DNA of 64,000 nt from the NCBI RefSeq assembly GCF_000761215.1, contig NZ_CP009438.1:3985001-4049000 (forward strand), in the 5' to 3' direction. This stretch comes from Streptomyces glaucescens. Lineage in GTDB: Bacteria; Actinomycetota; Actinomycetes; Streptomycetales; Streptomycetaceae. The notes under the pieces are model-generated. The model did no database searches. It saw nothing but the letters and a program-made list of their open reading frames with translations, and was not told the origin of the DNA. The stretch's first letter is position 1. Every line of letters begins with the position of its first letter. Of this stretch, positions 32,234-40,154 are shown in pieces. A program made the translations under genes and the position numbers.

Positions 32234-32620
32234 ATGGAACCCATCTCACTCACCACCGCGCTGGCCTCCTTCAGCGAACGGTGGAGCCCCCGCATCGTCA
32301 CCGCCGTCAACGACTACGACGTCCGGGTCGCGAAGGTCGAGGGCGAGCACGTCTGGCACGTCCACGACCACACCGACGAGTTCTTCCTGGTGCTCAGCGG
32401 CGAACTCCGCATCGGCCTGCGCGGACCGTCCGGCGAGCGCACGGTCGTACTCCCGAGGGGTTCCGTGTTCACCGTCCCCCGCGGCACCGAGCACAAGCCG
32501 TACGCCCCGGTCCCCACGGAGATCCTGCTGTTCGAGCCGACCGGCACGCTCACGGTCGGGGATCGCCACGACCCGGTTCCGGACCACGTGGACGCGACGA
32601 CGGGTCACACGCTGGCCTAG
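32234..32620 (+). CDS. Small cupin-domain protein
   Basis: A 128-residue single-cupin protein. Motif 1 reads HVHDHTDEFFLVLSGELRI, giving the His-x-His and Glu metal ligands. Motif 2 reads GSVFTVPRGTEHKP, giving the final His. A mononuclear metal enzyme or sensor is expected. It is divergent from the DJ-1/AraC regulator gene with ~50 bases between starts, so that regulator may control it. The substrate is unknown. Confidence 0.88.
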   Translation: MEPISLTTALASFSERWSPRIVTAVNDYDVRVAKVEGEHVWHVHDHTDEFFLVLSGELRIGLRGPSGERTVVLPRGSVFTVPRGTEHKPYAPVPTEILLFEPTGTLTVGDRHDPVPDHVDATTGHTLA

Positions 32621-32638
32621 AACCGGGCCGGGAAGCGG

Positions 32639-32896
32639 CTATACGCCGTAGCCGTCGCTGTAACCGTCGCGCCGCTGGTGGAGGTGCGGAGCCTGCTCGT
32701 CGACGACCGGCGTGGTGGGCGGCACCACGACCCGCCGGCGGCGGGCGATGCTGCTGAACGTCGACACGCCGATCAACCCGACGATCATCAGGATGATCCC
32801 GACCAGGTCGAGGTTGACCCCCTGCATGTCCCAGTCGGTCGCGAAGGTGAGGATGGCTCCCACGGCGATGAGGATGATGCACCCGCCGAGGCCCAT
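32639..32896 (-). CDS. Small two-TM membrane protein (DUF6458-like)
   Basis: An 85-residue protein with two helices, IILIAVGAILTFATDW and VGIILMIVGLIGVSTFSSI, then a basic RRRR stop-transfer segment and a polar tail with HQRRDGYSDGYGV. It corresponds to a small family common in actinobacteria (DUF6458, number from memory). GGAGG lies just upstream of the ATG. The function is unknown. Confidence 0.78.
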   Translation of the reverse strand: MGLGGCIILIAVGAILTFATDWDMQGVNLDLVGIILMIVGLIGVSTFSSIARRRRVVVPPTTPVVDEQAPHLHQRRDGYSDGYGV

Positions 32897-33001
32897 GAGT
32901 TGTCGCCTCCTGTCCGGTCCGGTGTCTCCGGTGGTTCCGGTGGGTGACGGGTACCCACGGGCCGCGCACGCACGCCCCCCTTGTCGCCCGACGCCGTCGA
33001 A

Positions 33002-34306
33002 CTAGCCCTCCAGGAAGGCCACCAGGGCGTTCGCCAGCAGGTACGGGTCCTTGGCGCCGCACAGTTCGCGGGCGCTGTGCATGGACAGGATCGCCACGCC
33101 GATGTCGACCGTGCGGATGCCGTGCCGGGCGGCGGTGATCGGGCCGATGGTGGTGCCGCACGGCATGGAGTTGTTGGAGACGAACGACTGGAAGGGCACG
33201 CCCGCCTTCTCACAGGCGGCGGCGAACACGGCCCGGCCCGAACCGTCGGTGGCGTAGCGGTTGTTGACGTTGACCTTGAGGATCGGTCCGCCGTCGACAC
33301 GCGGGTGGTGCGTCGGGTCGTGCCGTTCCGCGTAGTTGGGGTGGACGGCGTGCCCGGTGTCGGAGGAGACGCAGACCGTGCCGGCGAAGGCGCGCGCCCG
33401 GTCCTCGTACGAGCCGCCGCGCGCGAACACCGACCGCTCCAGCACGTTGCCGAGGAGCGGGCCGTCGGCGCCGGTGTCCGACTGGGAGCCGTTCTCCTCG
33501 TGGTCGAAGGCGGCCAGCACCGGCACGTACGGCAGCCGGGCGGCGTCCGGTCCGGTCGCCACCGCGGCGAGCGCCGCCGCGCCCGCGTGCACGGACAGCA
33601 GGTTGTCCATCCGCGGTCCCGCGACGAGTTCCTGGTCGCGGCCGAGGTACGCGGGCGGCTCCACCGAGTGGGTCATCAGGTCCCAGCCGGTCACCTCGCC
33701 CGCGGACAGTCCCGCGGCCTCCTCCAGGAAGGCGATGAGGTCGCCGTCGCGGACGTCGTCGCCGAGTCCCCAGACGGGCTGCATGTGCCGCTGCTTGTCG
33801 AGCTTGAGGCCCTCCGCGGAGACCGCGCGGTCCAGGTGGATGGCGAGCTGGGGGACGCGCAGCAGCGGGCGGTCGATGTTGACCAGGCGGGTGGTGCCGT
33901 CCCGCAGGGTGAGCCGGCCGGCCAGGCCGAGGTCGCGGTCGAGCCAGGAGTTCATCAGCGGGCCGCCGTAGATCTCCACCGCCACCTGGCGCCAGCCGTG
34001 GGCGCCGGTGTCGGGGAGCGGCTTGACGCGCAGGTTGGGGGAGTCGGTGTGCGCGCCGACGATGCGGAACGGGGTGTGCGGCTCGGCGTCCTCGGGGACG
34101 TACCAGGCCACGATCGCGCCGCCGCGCAGCACGTACTTGCCGCCGCTCGTCCCGTCCCAGGCGTCCGTCTCCGCGACCTGCCGGAAACCTGCCTTCTCCA
34201 GCCGCTGGGCGGTGTTCGCCACCGCGTGGTACGGCGACGGGCTGGCCGCCAGGAAGGACATCAGGTCGTCGGTGTGGCCGCGGTGGAAGCGGGAGGGTTC
34301 GCTCAT
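33002..34306 (-). CDS. M18-family aminopeptidase
   Basis: A 434-residue metallo-aminopeptidase of the aspartyl-aminopeptidase/ApeB family. It has the first metal His-Asp in VGAHTDSPNLRVKP, bridging-Asp region AGPRMDNLLSV, the catalytic Glu-Glu in FDHEENGSQSDTGA, CVSSDTGHAVHPNY, and the last His in ILSMHSARE. It removes N-terminal residues from peptides in the cytoplasm. The ATG at 34306 follows AAGGTG. A stem-loop lies only 26 bases upstream, so transcription from the acyl-CoA dehydrogenase gene is probably stopped or attenuated there. Confidence 0.92.
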   Translation of the reverse strand: MSEPSRFHRGHTDDLMSFLAASPSPYHAVANTAQRLEKAGFRQVAETDAWDGTSGGKYVLRGGAIVAWYVPEDAEPHTPFRIVGAHTDSPNLRVKPLPDTGAHGWRQVAVEIYGGPLMNSWLDRDLGLAGRLTLRDGTTRLVNIDRPLLRVPQLAIHLDRAVSAEGLKLDKQRHMQPVWGLGDDVRDGDLIAFLEEAAGLSAGEVTGWDLMTHSVEPPAYLGRDQELVAGPRMDNLLSVHAGAAALAAVATGPDAARLPYVPVLAAFDHEENGSQSDTGADGPLLGNVLERSVFARGGSYEDRARAFAGTVCVSSDTGHAVHPNYAERHDPTHHPRVDGGPILKVNVNNRYATDGSGRAVFAAACEKAGVPFQSFVSNNSMPCGTTIGPITAARHGIRTVDIGVAILSMHSARELCGAKDPYLLANALVAFLEG

Positions 34307-34331
34307 GAGGTTCACCTTAACGACGGGCGAA

Positions 34332-34359
34332 AGCCCGCTCCCGGTGAAGGGAGCGGGCT
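34332..34359 (-). terminator. Hairpin between acyl-CoA dehydrogenase and aminopeptidase genes
   Basis: AGCCCGCTCCC-N6-GGGAGCGGGCT, a perfect 11-base stem. On the minus strand it is followed by TTTCG. It ends the acyl-CoA dehydrogenase transcript, or acts as an attenuator for the aminopeptidase gene that begins 26 bases further on. Confidence 0.8.
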
Positions 34360-34406
34360 GACGTGAGGACGGTGTGGAGTTCCGTGCAGCTTCCGGGAAC
34401 GGTGTC

Positions 34407-36233
34407 CTAGAACGCGGCCTCGTCCAGCTCCATGACCTCGAGGTCCACGTTCTCCGAGACCTTGCGGGCCAGGGTGACGCCGGGCAGGACGTTGGCTGCG
34501 AAGAACTTCGCCGCGGCGATCTTGCCGGTGTAGAACGCCTTGTCCTTGGCGGAGGCCGTCTGGAGCTTCTCGGCGGCGATCGCGGCGCCCTTGAGCAGCA
34601 GGTAGCCGACGACGACGTCACCGGAGGCCATCAGCAGGCGGGTGGTGTTCAGACCCACCTTGTAGATGTTCTTGACGTCCTTCTCGGTGGCCGCGAGGTC
34701 GGTCAGCATGACGCCGACGATGGCCTCCAGCTCGACGGCGGCCTTCGCCAGGTGCTCACGGGCGCCGGCCAGCTCCTCGCCGCCGGTGCCGAGGGCGAGG
34801 AACTTCTTGATGTCCTCGGCGAGCGAGTTCAGCGCGGCGCCCTGGTTGCGGACGATCTTGCGGAAGAAGAAGTCCTGCCCCTGGATGGCCGTGGTGCCCT
34901 CGTAGAGGGTGTCGATCTTGGAGTCCCGGATGTACTGCTCGATCGGGTACTCCTGGAGGAAGCCGGAGCCGCCGAAGGTCTGGAGCGACTGGGCGAGCTG
35001 CTCGTAGCCCTTCTCGGAGCCGTAGCCCTTGACGATCGGCAGCAGCAGGTCGTTCAGCGCGTGCTCGGTGGAGGCGTCCTCGCCCGCGGCCTCCTTGATC
35101 TGGATCGCGTCCTGGATCGAGGCGGTGTAGAGGACGAGGGCGCGCATGCCCTCCGCGTACGCCTTCTGCGTCATCAGCGAGCGGCGCACGTCCGGGTGGT
35201 GCGTGATGGTGACCTTGGGCGCCGTCTTGTCCATGAAGTTGGCCAGATCCGGGCCCTGGACGCGCTCCTTGGCGTACTCCAGCGCGTTCAGGTAGCCGGT
35301 GGACAGCGTGGAGATCGCCTTCGTGCCGACCATCATGCGGGCAGCCTCGATGATGCGGAACATCTGGCGGATGCCGTCGTGCTTGTCGCCGATCAGCCAG
35401 CCCTTGGCGGGGTGCCTGTCGCCGAAGGTCATCTCGCACGTGTTGGACGCCTTCAGGCCCATCTTGTGCTCGACGTTCGTGGCGTACACGCCGTTGCGCT
35501 CGCCCAGCTCGCCGGTCTCGAAGTCGAAGAGGTACTTGGGCACGAGGAAGAGGGAGAGCCCCTTGGTGCCGGGGCCGGCGCCCTCGGGGCGGGCCAGCAC
35601 GTAGTGGAGGATGTTCTCCGACATGTCGTGCTCACCGGAGGTGATGAACCGCTTCACGCCCTCGATGTGCCAGGAGCCGTCCTCCTGCTGGACCGCCTTG
35701 GTGCGGCCGGCGCCCACGTCCGAGCCGGCGTCCGGCTCGGTGAGGACCATGGTGGAGCCCCACTGCTTCTCGGTGGCGATCTTGGCTATGTGCTTCTGGA
35801 CCTCGTTGCCCTCCTCGAAGAGGATGGTGGCGAAGGCCGGGCCCGAGGAGTACATCCACACGGCCGGGTTGGCGCCCAGGACCAGCTCGGCGTAGGCCCA
35901 GATGAGGGAGCGCGGCGCGGTGGTGCCGCCGATCTCCTCGGGCACGCCGAGCCGCCAGTACTCGGAGTCCATGAAGGCCTGGTAGCTCTTCTTGAAGGAC
36001 GCCGGGACGGGCGCAGTGTTGGTCTCCGGGTCGAAGACGGGCGGGTTGCGGTCGGCGTCCGCGAAGGACTCCGCCAGCTCGTTCTCGGAGAGGCGGGTCA
36101 GCTCCTCCAGGACGCTCTTGGCGGTCTCGACGTCCATCTCCTCGAACAGGCCGGTGCCGTACACCTTGTCGCGCCCGAGTACTTCGAAGAGGTTGAACTC
36201 GATGTCGCGGAGATTCGACTTGTAGTGCCCCAT
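34407..36233 (-). CDS. Acyl-CoA dehydrogenase with extended C-terminus (FadE5-like)
   Basis: A 608-residue FAD enzyme, much longer than the usual ~380 residues. The FAD/acyl signatures are [28 protein letters not shown] and [22 protein letters not shown], with the catalytic base expected in [11 protein letters not shown] (Glu). The last ~130 residues are the extra helical domain of the ACAD_C/DUF4423-like long-chain dehydrogenases such as mycobacterial FadE5 and E. coli AidB relatives. It introduces the trans-2 double bond in beta-oxidation. The ATG at 36233 (MGHYK) follows CGGAG; an upstream in-frame ATG is less likely. Confidence 0.93.
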   Translation of the reverse strand: MGHYKSNLRDIEFNLFEVLGRDKVYGTGLFEEMDVETAKSVLEELTRLSENELAESFADADRNPPVFDPETNTAPVPASFKKSYQAFMDSEYWRLGVPEEIGGTTAPRSLIWAYAELVLGANPAVWMYSSGPAFATILFEEGNEVQKHIAKIATEKQWGSTMVLTEPDAGSDVGAGRTKAVQQEDGSWHIEGVKRFITSGEHDMSENILHYVLARPEGAGPGTKGLSLFLVPKYLFDFETGELGERNGVYATNVEHKMGLKASNTCEMTFGDRHPAKGWLIGDKHDGIRQMFRIIEAARMMVGTKAISTLSTGYLNALEYAKERVQGPDLANFMDKTAPKVTITHHPDVRRSLMTQKAYAEGMRALVLYTASIQDAIQIKEAAGEDASTEHALNDLLLPIVKGYGSEKGYEQLAQSLQTFGGSGFLQEYPIEQYIRDSKIDTLYEGTTAIQGQDFFFRKIVRNQGAALNSLAEDIKKFLALGTGGEELAGAREHLAKAAVELEAIVGVMLTDLAATEKDVKNIYKVGLNTTRLLMASGDVVVGYLLLKGAAIAAEKLQTASAKDKAFYTGKIAAAKFFAANVLPGVTLARKVSENVDLEVMELDEAAF

Positions 36234-36391
36234 GGCGACGGCTCCGTAGAGAGATCGGCGAGGCACTGGATCCTCGCGCTAGTTCACGTACCAACAAGTA
36301 GACCCCAATATGCTACCCGTCAGTAATAAGGCGCAAGCCCGATCCGGCCATCTGTGACCCAGCCCTCTGCGGCGCTCGATACCCTTGCCGC

Positions 36392-36865
36392 ATGTACGGC
36401 TACGACCAGAGCGCCGGAGCGCAGCAGCAGTACGCCCCGCCGCAGCAGCAGATGCCCGGCGCCGGGGGTTACGGGCAGCAGCCGCCGCTGTATCCGGAGC
36501 CGTCCCCGCCCTCGCTCGCCGACGCGGTGCGCTCCTTCACCACCGGACAGCTCACCGCCGAGGACTTCCAGCAGATCTTCGCCACCTCCAAGGTCTACTG
36601 CCCCCGCGGCGACACCCCCGGCTTCCTCGCCCTGCACAACACCCAGCAGCCGGTGATCCCCATGTTCACCTCGCTGAAGGAACTGCGCCGCTACGCGGGC
36701 AAGGAGTCCAAGTACTTCGTCATCACCGGCGCGGAGGTCATCGACCTGCTCCCCACCGGCTACGGCTTCGTCCTCGACATGGAGGGCGAACACCGCATCG
36801 TCTTCGACGCGAAGGCGGTCGAGGAGATGGTCGACTTCGCGATGCGGCGGATGTACGGGGGCTGA
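36392..36865 (+). CDS. SseB-family protein with Gln-rich N-terminus
   Basis: A 157-residue protein. The first ~40 residues are Gln/Pro/Gly/Tyr-rich and disordered. From ~45 it matches the SseB N-terminal domain (YCPRGDTPGFLALHNTQ, PMFTSLKELRRYAGKESKYFV, GAEVIDLLPTGYGFVLD). In Streptomyces these are small cytoplasmic proteins of unknown role. The gene is divergent from the acyl-CoA dehydrogenase gene and followed by a 135-base interval before the Bro-N gene. Confidence 0.85.
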   Translation: MYGYDQSAGAQQQYAPPQQQMPGAGGYGQQPPLYPEPSPPSLADAVRSFTTGQLTAEDFQQIFATSKVYCPRGDTPGFLALHNTQQPVIPMFTSLKELRRYAGKESKYFVITGAEVIDLLPTGYGFVLDMEGEHRIVFDAKAVEEMVDFAMRRMYGG

Positions 36866-36917
36866 GGCGGTAACAGGGCGCACGGCTTGCCCGGCGGGCC
36901 GCAGAATCGTTGCTTTA

Positions 36918-36935
36918 GTTCACTATCGGGTGAAC
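36918..36935. promoter_or_regulatory. Operator candidate GTTCAC-N6-GTGAAC upstream of the Bro-N gene
   Basis: Perfect 6-base inverted repeat in the Bro-N promoter region, in locally A/T-richer DNA. It may be an autoregulatory site. Confidence 0.5.
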
Positions 36936-36994
36936 ATGCTTGCTATCGAGCGTGTGCCCTGATGCCTCTTCCCTAGCTTCCGGGGCGGAGGTGA

Positions 36995-37011
36995 TGCTCG
37001 ATGTACGAGCA
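36995..37011. promoter_or_regulatory. Palindrome TGCTCG-N5-CGAGCA over the Bro-N start codon
   Basis: Perfect 6-base arms with the ATG as the centre. It can act as a DNA operator or as an mRNA hairpin at the ribosome site (GGAGG at 36987-36992). Confidence 0.4.
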
Positions 37012-37900
37012 GAACAACATGCCGTCGGATGAGCCGACGGCACGCAAGCAGGACGCGGTCGACATCAACGACTTCGTGTTCGCGGCCACGGGGGCGCGGG
37101 TGCGGAGGCTGACGATGCCGGACGGCACGCACTGGTTCCCGGCGGTCGACGTATGCAGGCACCTGGGGTACACCACCCCTCGTAAGGCGCTGCTCGATCA
37201 TGTCCCGGAAGAGCACCGAGACTTTCTCGAGACAGTGACTGGAAGTCACTCTCTCAGCGTTCCCGCAGGTCGAGAGTGGCGACGAGACATGAATCTCGTC
37301 AATCTCCAAGGCCTGATCCGCTTGGTCAACGGTTGCACCAAGCGAGAGTGTGAGCCCTTCAAGGCCTGGGTCACCGAGGTGATCGCCACGATCCAGCGCG
37401 ACGGTTCCTACTCTCTCGAACCGGCATCCGTGCAGCCCGCTCCCGCCGGCGGCGTCGCGTACGCCGTGCCCCAGAAGGTCGCCGACGCGATCGTCCGGCT
37501 GGAGGAGCGGAACACCCGGATGGAGGAGCTGCTCGCGGCCCAGCAGGAGCGGACCGGTCTGCTGCGGGAGATCAGCGGCAGTCTCCGCGACATCGCCGAC
37601 GCGCTCCGCCGGCCCGGCGGGGTGCCTGCGCGGCCCGTCGTCGAACTGAACCCGAAGGATCTTCTCGCCGCCTGGCGGCGGAAGAACCTCGTCGTCACCG
37701 ACGACGTCCACGCCGTCGCCGCCTACCTGGCTCCGGCGCTGGTCCGTGGCGGGGCGCGGCATCGGGTGGAGGAGATCGCCACCCGTACGGGTCTGCCCCA
37801 CGACCGGGTGCACGACTGTCTGCGGATGCTGCTGAAGCGCGGGTGCGTGCGTCAGGCGGGCTGCACGGAGGACGGGGCGCCGGTGTACGTGCTGCCGTAG
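37001..37900 (+). CDS. Bro-N domain (phage antirepressor-type) regulator with C-terminal winged helix
   Basis: A 299-residue protein. Residues ~20-135 form a Bro-N/antirepressor domain: WFPAVDVCRHLGYTTPRKAL, LVNLQGLIRLVNGCTKRECEPFKAWVTEVI. Residues ~165-205 are a coiled coil (VRLEERNTRMEELLAAQQER). The last ~70 residues look like a winged helix (RVEEIATRTGLPHDRVHDCLRMLLKRG). The part at 37190-37330 uses codons rare in the neighbours (TTT, ACA, AGT, TCT, CAA, TTG, CGA), while the 3' half has normal high GC3, so the gene is a compositional mosaic. GGCGGAGG precedes the ATG. No other phage gene is nearby; the role is probably host gene regulation, but this is inferred. Confidence 0.82.
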   Translation: MYEQNNMPSDEPTARKQDAVDINDFVFAATGARVRRLTMPDGTHWFPAVDVCRHLGYTTPRKALLDHVPEEHRDFLETVTGSHSLSVPAGREWRRDMNLVNLQGLIRLVNGCTKRECEPFKAWVTEVIATIQRDGSYSLEPASVQPAPAGGVAYAVPQKVADAIVRLEERNTRMEELLAAQQERTGLLREISGSLRDIADALRRPGGVPARPVVELNPKDLLAAWRRKNLVVTDDVHAVAAYLAPALVRGGARHRVEEIATRTGLPHDRVHDCLRMLLKRGCVRQAGCTEDGAPVYVLP

Positions 37901-37925
37901 CGGCGGCGCAGGTCCCGGACGGCAA

Positions 37926-37964
37926 AGGCCCGAAGCCGCAATACCAGCTTGCGGCTTCGGGCCT
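37926..37964. terminator. Bidirectional terminator between Bro-N and pirin genes
   Basis: AGGCCCGAAGCCGCA-N9-TGCGGCTTCGGGCCT, a perfect 15-base stem followed by CTTCGT, between convergent stop codons. Confidence 0.93.
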
Positions 37965-37984
37965 CTTCGTACCCTAGCGGGTTC

Positions 37985-38962
37985 TCAGCCCTGCGGGCCC
38001 TCTTCGGTCATTCCGTGGACCGCGGGGACCGTGCCCAGGCGGCCCTTCTGGAAGTCCTCGAACGCCTGCATGAGCTCGTCCTTGGTGTTCATGACGAACG
38101 GGCCGTAGTGGGCCATGGGCTCGCGGATGGGGCGGCCGCCGAGGAGGACGATCTCCAGGTCGGGGGTGTGGGAGTCCTGCTTCTCGTCCGCGCGGACGGT
38201 GAGCGAGGAGCCGGCGCCGAAGACCGCCGTCTGGCCGGAGTGGACCGGTCGGCGCTCGGTGCCCACCGCGCCCTTGCCGGCGAGGACGTAGGCGAGGCCG
38301 TTGAAGTCCTCCCGCCAGGGCAGGGTGATCTCCGCGCCGGGGGCGAGCGTCGCGTGGATCATGGTGATGGGGGTGTGGGTGATGCCGGGGCCCTCGTGGC
38401 CGCCGAGCTCGCCCGCGATGACCCGCAGCAGCGCGCCGCCGTCGGGGGAGGTGAGCAACTGGACGCTGCCCGCGCGGATGTCCTGGTAGCGGGGGGCCAT
38501 CATCTTGTCCTTGGCGGGGAGGTTCACCCACAGCTGGAGGCCGTGGAAGAGCCCGCCGGAGACGACGAGGTGCTCGGGCGGGGCCTCGATGTGGAGGAGC
38601 CCGGAGCCGGCGGTCATCCACTGGGTGTCGCCGTTGGTGATGGTGCCGCCGCCGCCGTGGGAGTCCTGGTGGTCGAAGATGCCGTCGATGATGTAGGTGA
38701 CGGTCTCGAAGCCGCGGTGGGGGTGCCAGGGGGTGCCCTTGGGCTCTCCGGGCGCGTACTCCACCTCGCCCATCTGGTCCATCATGATGAACGGGTCGAG
38801 GTGGCGGTAGTTGATCCCGGCGAACGCGCGGCGCACCGGGAAGCCCTCGCCCTCGAAGCCGCTCGGCGCGGTGGTGACGGCCAGCACGGGACGGGCCACG
38901 GCGTCTGCGGGTGCGGTGACGCGGGGCAGCGTCAGCGGGTTCTCGACGGTCACTGCGGGCAT
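37985..38962 (-). CDS. Pirin family protein
   Basis: A 325-residue bicupin. The N-terminal pirin metal motif is WHPHRGFETVTYIIDG with FDHQDSHGGGG, giving the His ligands, and HIEAPPEH gives the Glu; the C-terminal cupin lacks a complete metal site, as usual. Pirins are iron-binding redox sensors or quercetinase-like dioxygenases; Streptomyces pirins have been linked to central metabolism. The ATG at 38962 follows GAGGAGGAAC. Its upstream region has TTGAGCGTTGAA, two TTGA elements that could be part of a regulator site. Confidence 0.92.
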   Translation of the reverse strand: MPAVTVENPLTLPRVTAPADAVARPVLAVTTAPSGFEGEGFPVRRAFAGINYRHLDPFIMMDQMGEVEYAPGEPKGTPWHPHRGFETVTYIIDGIFDHQDSHGGGGTITNGDTQWMTAGSGLLHIEAPPEHLVVSGGLFHGLQLWVNLPAKDKMMAPRYQDIRAGSVQLLTSPDGGALLRVIAGELGGHEGPGITHTPITMIHATLAPGAEITLPWREDFNGLAYVLAGKGAVGTERRPVHSGQTAVFGAGSSLTVRADEKQDSHTPDLEIVLLGGRPIREPMAHYGPFVMNTKDELMQAFEDFQKGRLGTVPAVHGMTEEGPQG

Positions 38963-39107
38963 GGTCGGTTCCTCCTCGGGCGACGTACGTCCCAGTTTAG
39001 TTGAGCGTTGAACTTTCTGCCACCTGCAACCGGGGCGGGCCACGCGGCATTCCCCCGCCTGGACGCCCGCGCGGGACAGCCCGCACGTCGCGTGATCCGC
39101 TGGAGAC

Positions 39108-40154
39108 GTGCAGCTCCTCCCCCTCCCCGTCCGCCGGCTCGCCGCCTGGTGCGCCGTCGCGCTGCTCGTCGCGGGAGTCGGCTACGTCGCCGTCCGGCTG
39201 TGCGCACAGTTCCGTACGGCCGTCGTGCCGGTGCTGCTCGCGCTGCTGGGCACGGCACTGCTGGGCCCGTTCCACCGGCGGCTGGTGAAGGCCGGCGTCA
39301 ACCGGTCCGTGGCCGCCGGGCTGACCTGCGTCGCCGTGGTCTGCGTGGTCGGCGGCGCCGTGTACATCGTCGTCGCCGCGCTCATCGACAGCGGCGAGCA
39401 GATCGTCACCTCGCTGCGGCGCGCGGCGCAGGGGATCGCCGAGCACTTCGGGGCCGCCGGGACCTCGCTGGACGATCTCGCCGCCAACGCGCGGGAACTG
39501 CTCGGCAGGTTCGGCGGCACCGCCGCCTCCGGCGTGATCAGCGGGGTGAGCGTGGTCGGCGAGACCCTCGCCATGGCCGTGCTCGCGCTGCTGCTCGTCT
39601 TCTTCTTCCTGCGCGACTCCCACCGCGCCACCGGCATCCTGCGCTCCCTCTCCCCGCACGGCGCCGCCGACTCCGTGGAGGCCATGGCGCGGCGCGCCTA
39701 CCAGGCGGTGGAGGGGTTCATGCGCGGGACCACCTTCATCGCCCTCATCGACGCGCTCTGCATCACCGTCGGCCTGCTCGTCCTGGAGGTCCCCGGCGCC
39801 GTCGGACTGGGCGCGCTGGTCTTCGTCGGCGCCTACATCCCCTACCTCGGCGCCTTCGTGTCCGGCGCGGTCGCGGTGCTGGTCGCGCTCGCCGACCGTG
39901 GCTTCGTGATCGCGCTGTGGGCGCTCGGCGCGGTGCTGGCCGTGCAGCTGCTGGAGGGGCACGTGCTCCAGCCGGTCATCCAGAGCCGCACCGTGCAGAT
40001 GCATCCGGCGGTGGTGATGGTCACGATCACCGCGGGCGCGTCCGTCGCCGGGATCCTCGGGATGCTGCTCGCCGTACCGCTGACCGCGGCCGCGTTCGGA
40101 GTCGTCCACGAGCTGCGGGACCGCTACGCCGCCTCCGCCCCCTCGGACTCGTAG
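39108..40154 (+). CDS. AI-2E family transporter
   Basis: A 348-residue membrane protein of the AI-2E/PerM family. It has about eight helices and the typical large soluble segment after the third helix (SGEQIVTSLRRAAQGIAEHF to ARELLGRF). The C-terminal half carries the family signature GALVFVGAYIPYLGAFVSGA and LLEGHVLQPVIQSRTVQMHP. Some members export autoinducer-2 or Na+/H+; the substrate here is unknown. The GTG at 39108 follows CTGGAGAC. The 3' end overlaps the convergent phosphatase gene by 31 bases. Confidence 0.88.
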   Translation: MQLLPLPVRRLAAWCAVALLVAGVGYVAVRLCAQFRTAVVPVLLALLGTALLGPFHRRLVKAGVNRSVAAGLTCVAVVCVVGGAVYIVVAALIDSGEQIVTSLRRAAQGIAEHFGAAGTSLDDLAANARELLGRFGGTAASGVISGVSVVGETLAMAVLALLLVFFFLRDSHRATGILRSLSPHGAADSVEAMARRAYQAVEGFMRGTTFIALIDALCITVGLLVLEVPGAVGLGALVFVGAYIPYLGAFVSGAVAVLVALADRGFVIALWALGAVLAVQLLEGHVLQPVIQSRTVQMHPAVVMVTITAGASVAGILGMLLAVPLTAAAFGVVHELRDRYAASAPSDS

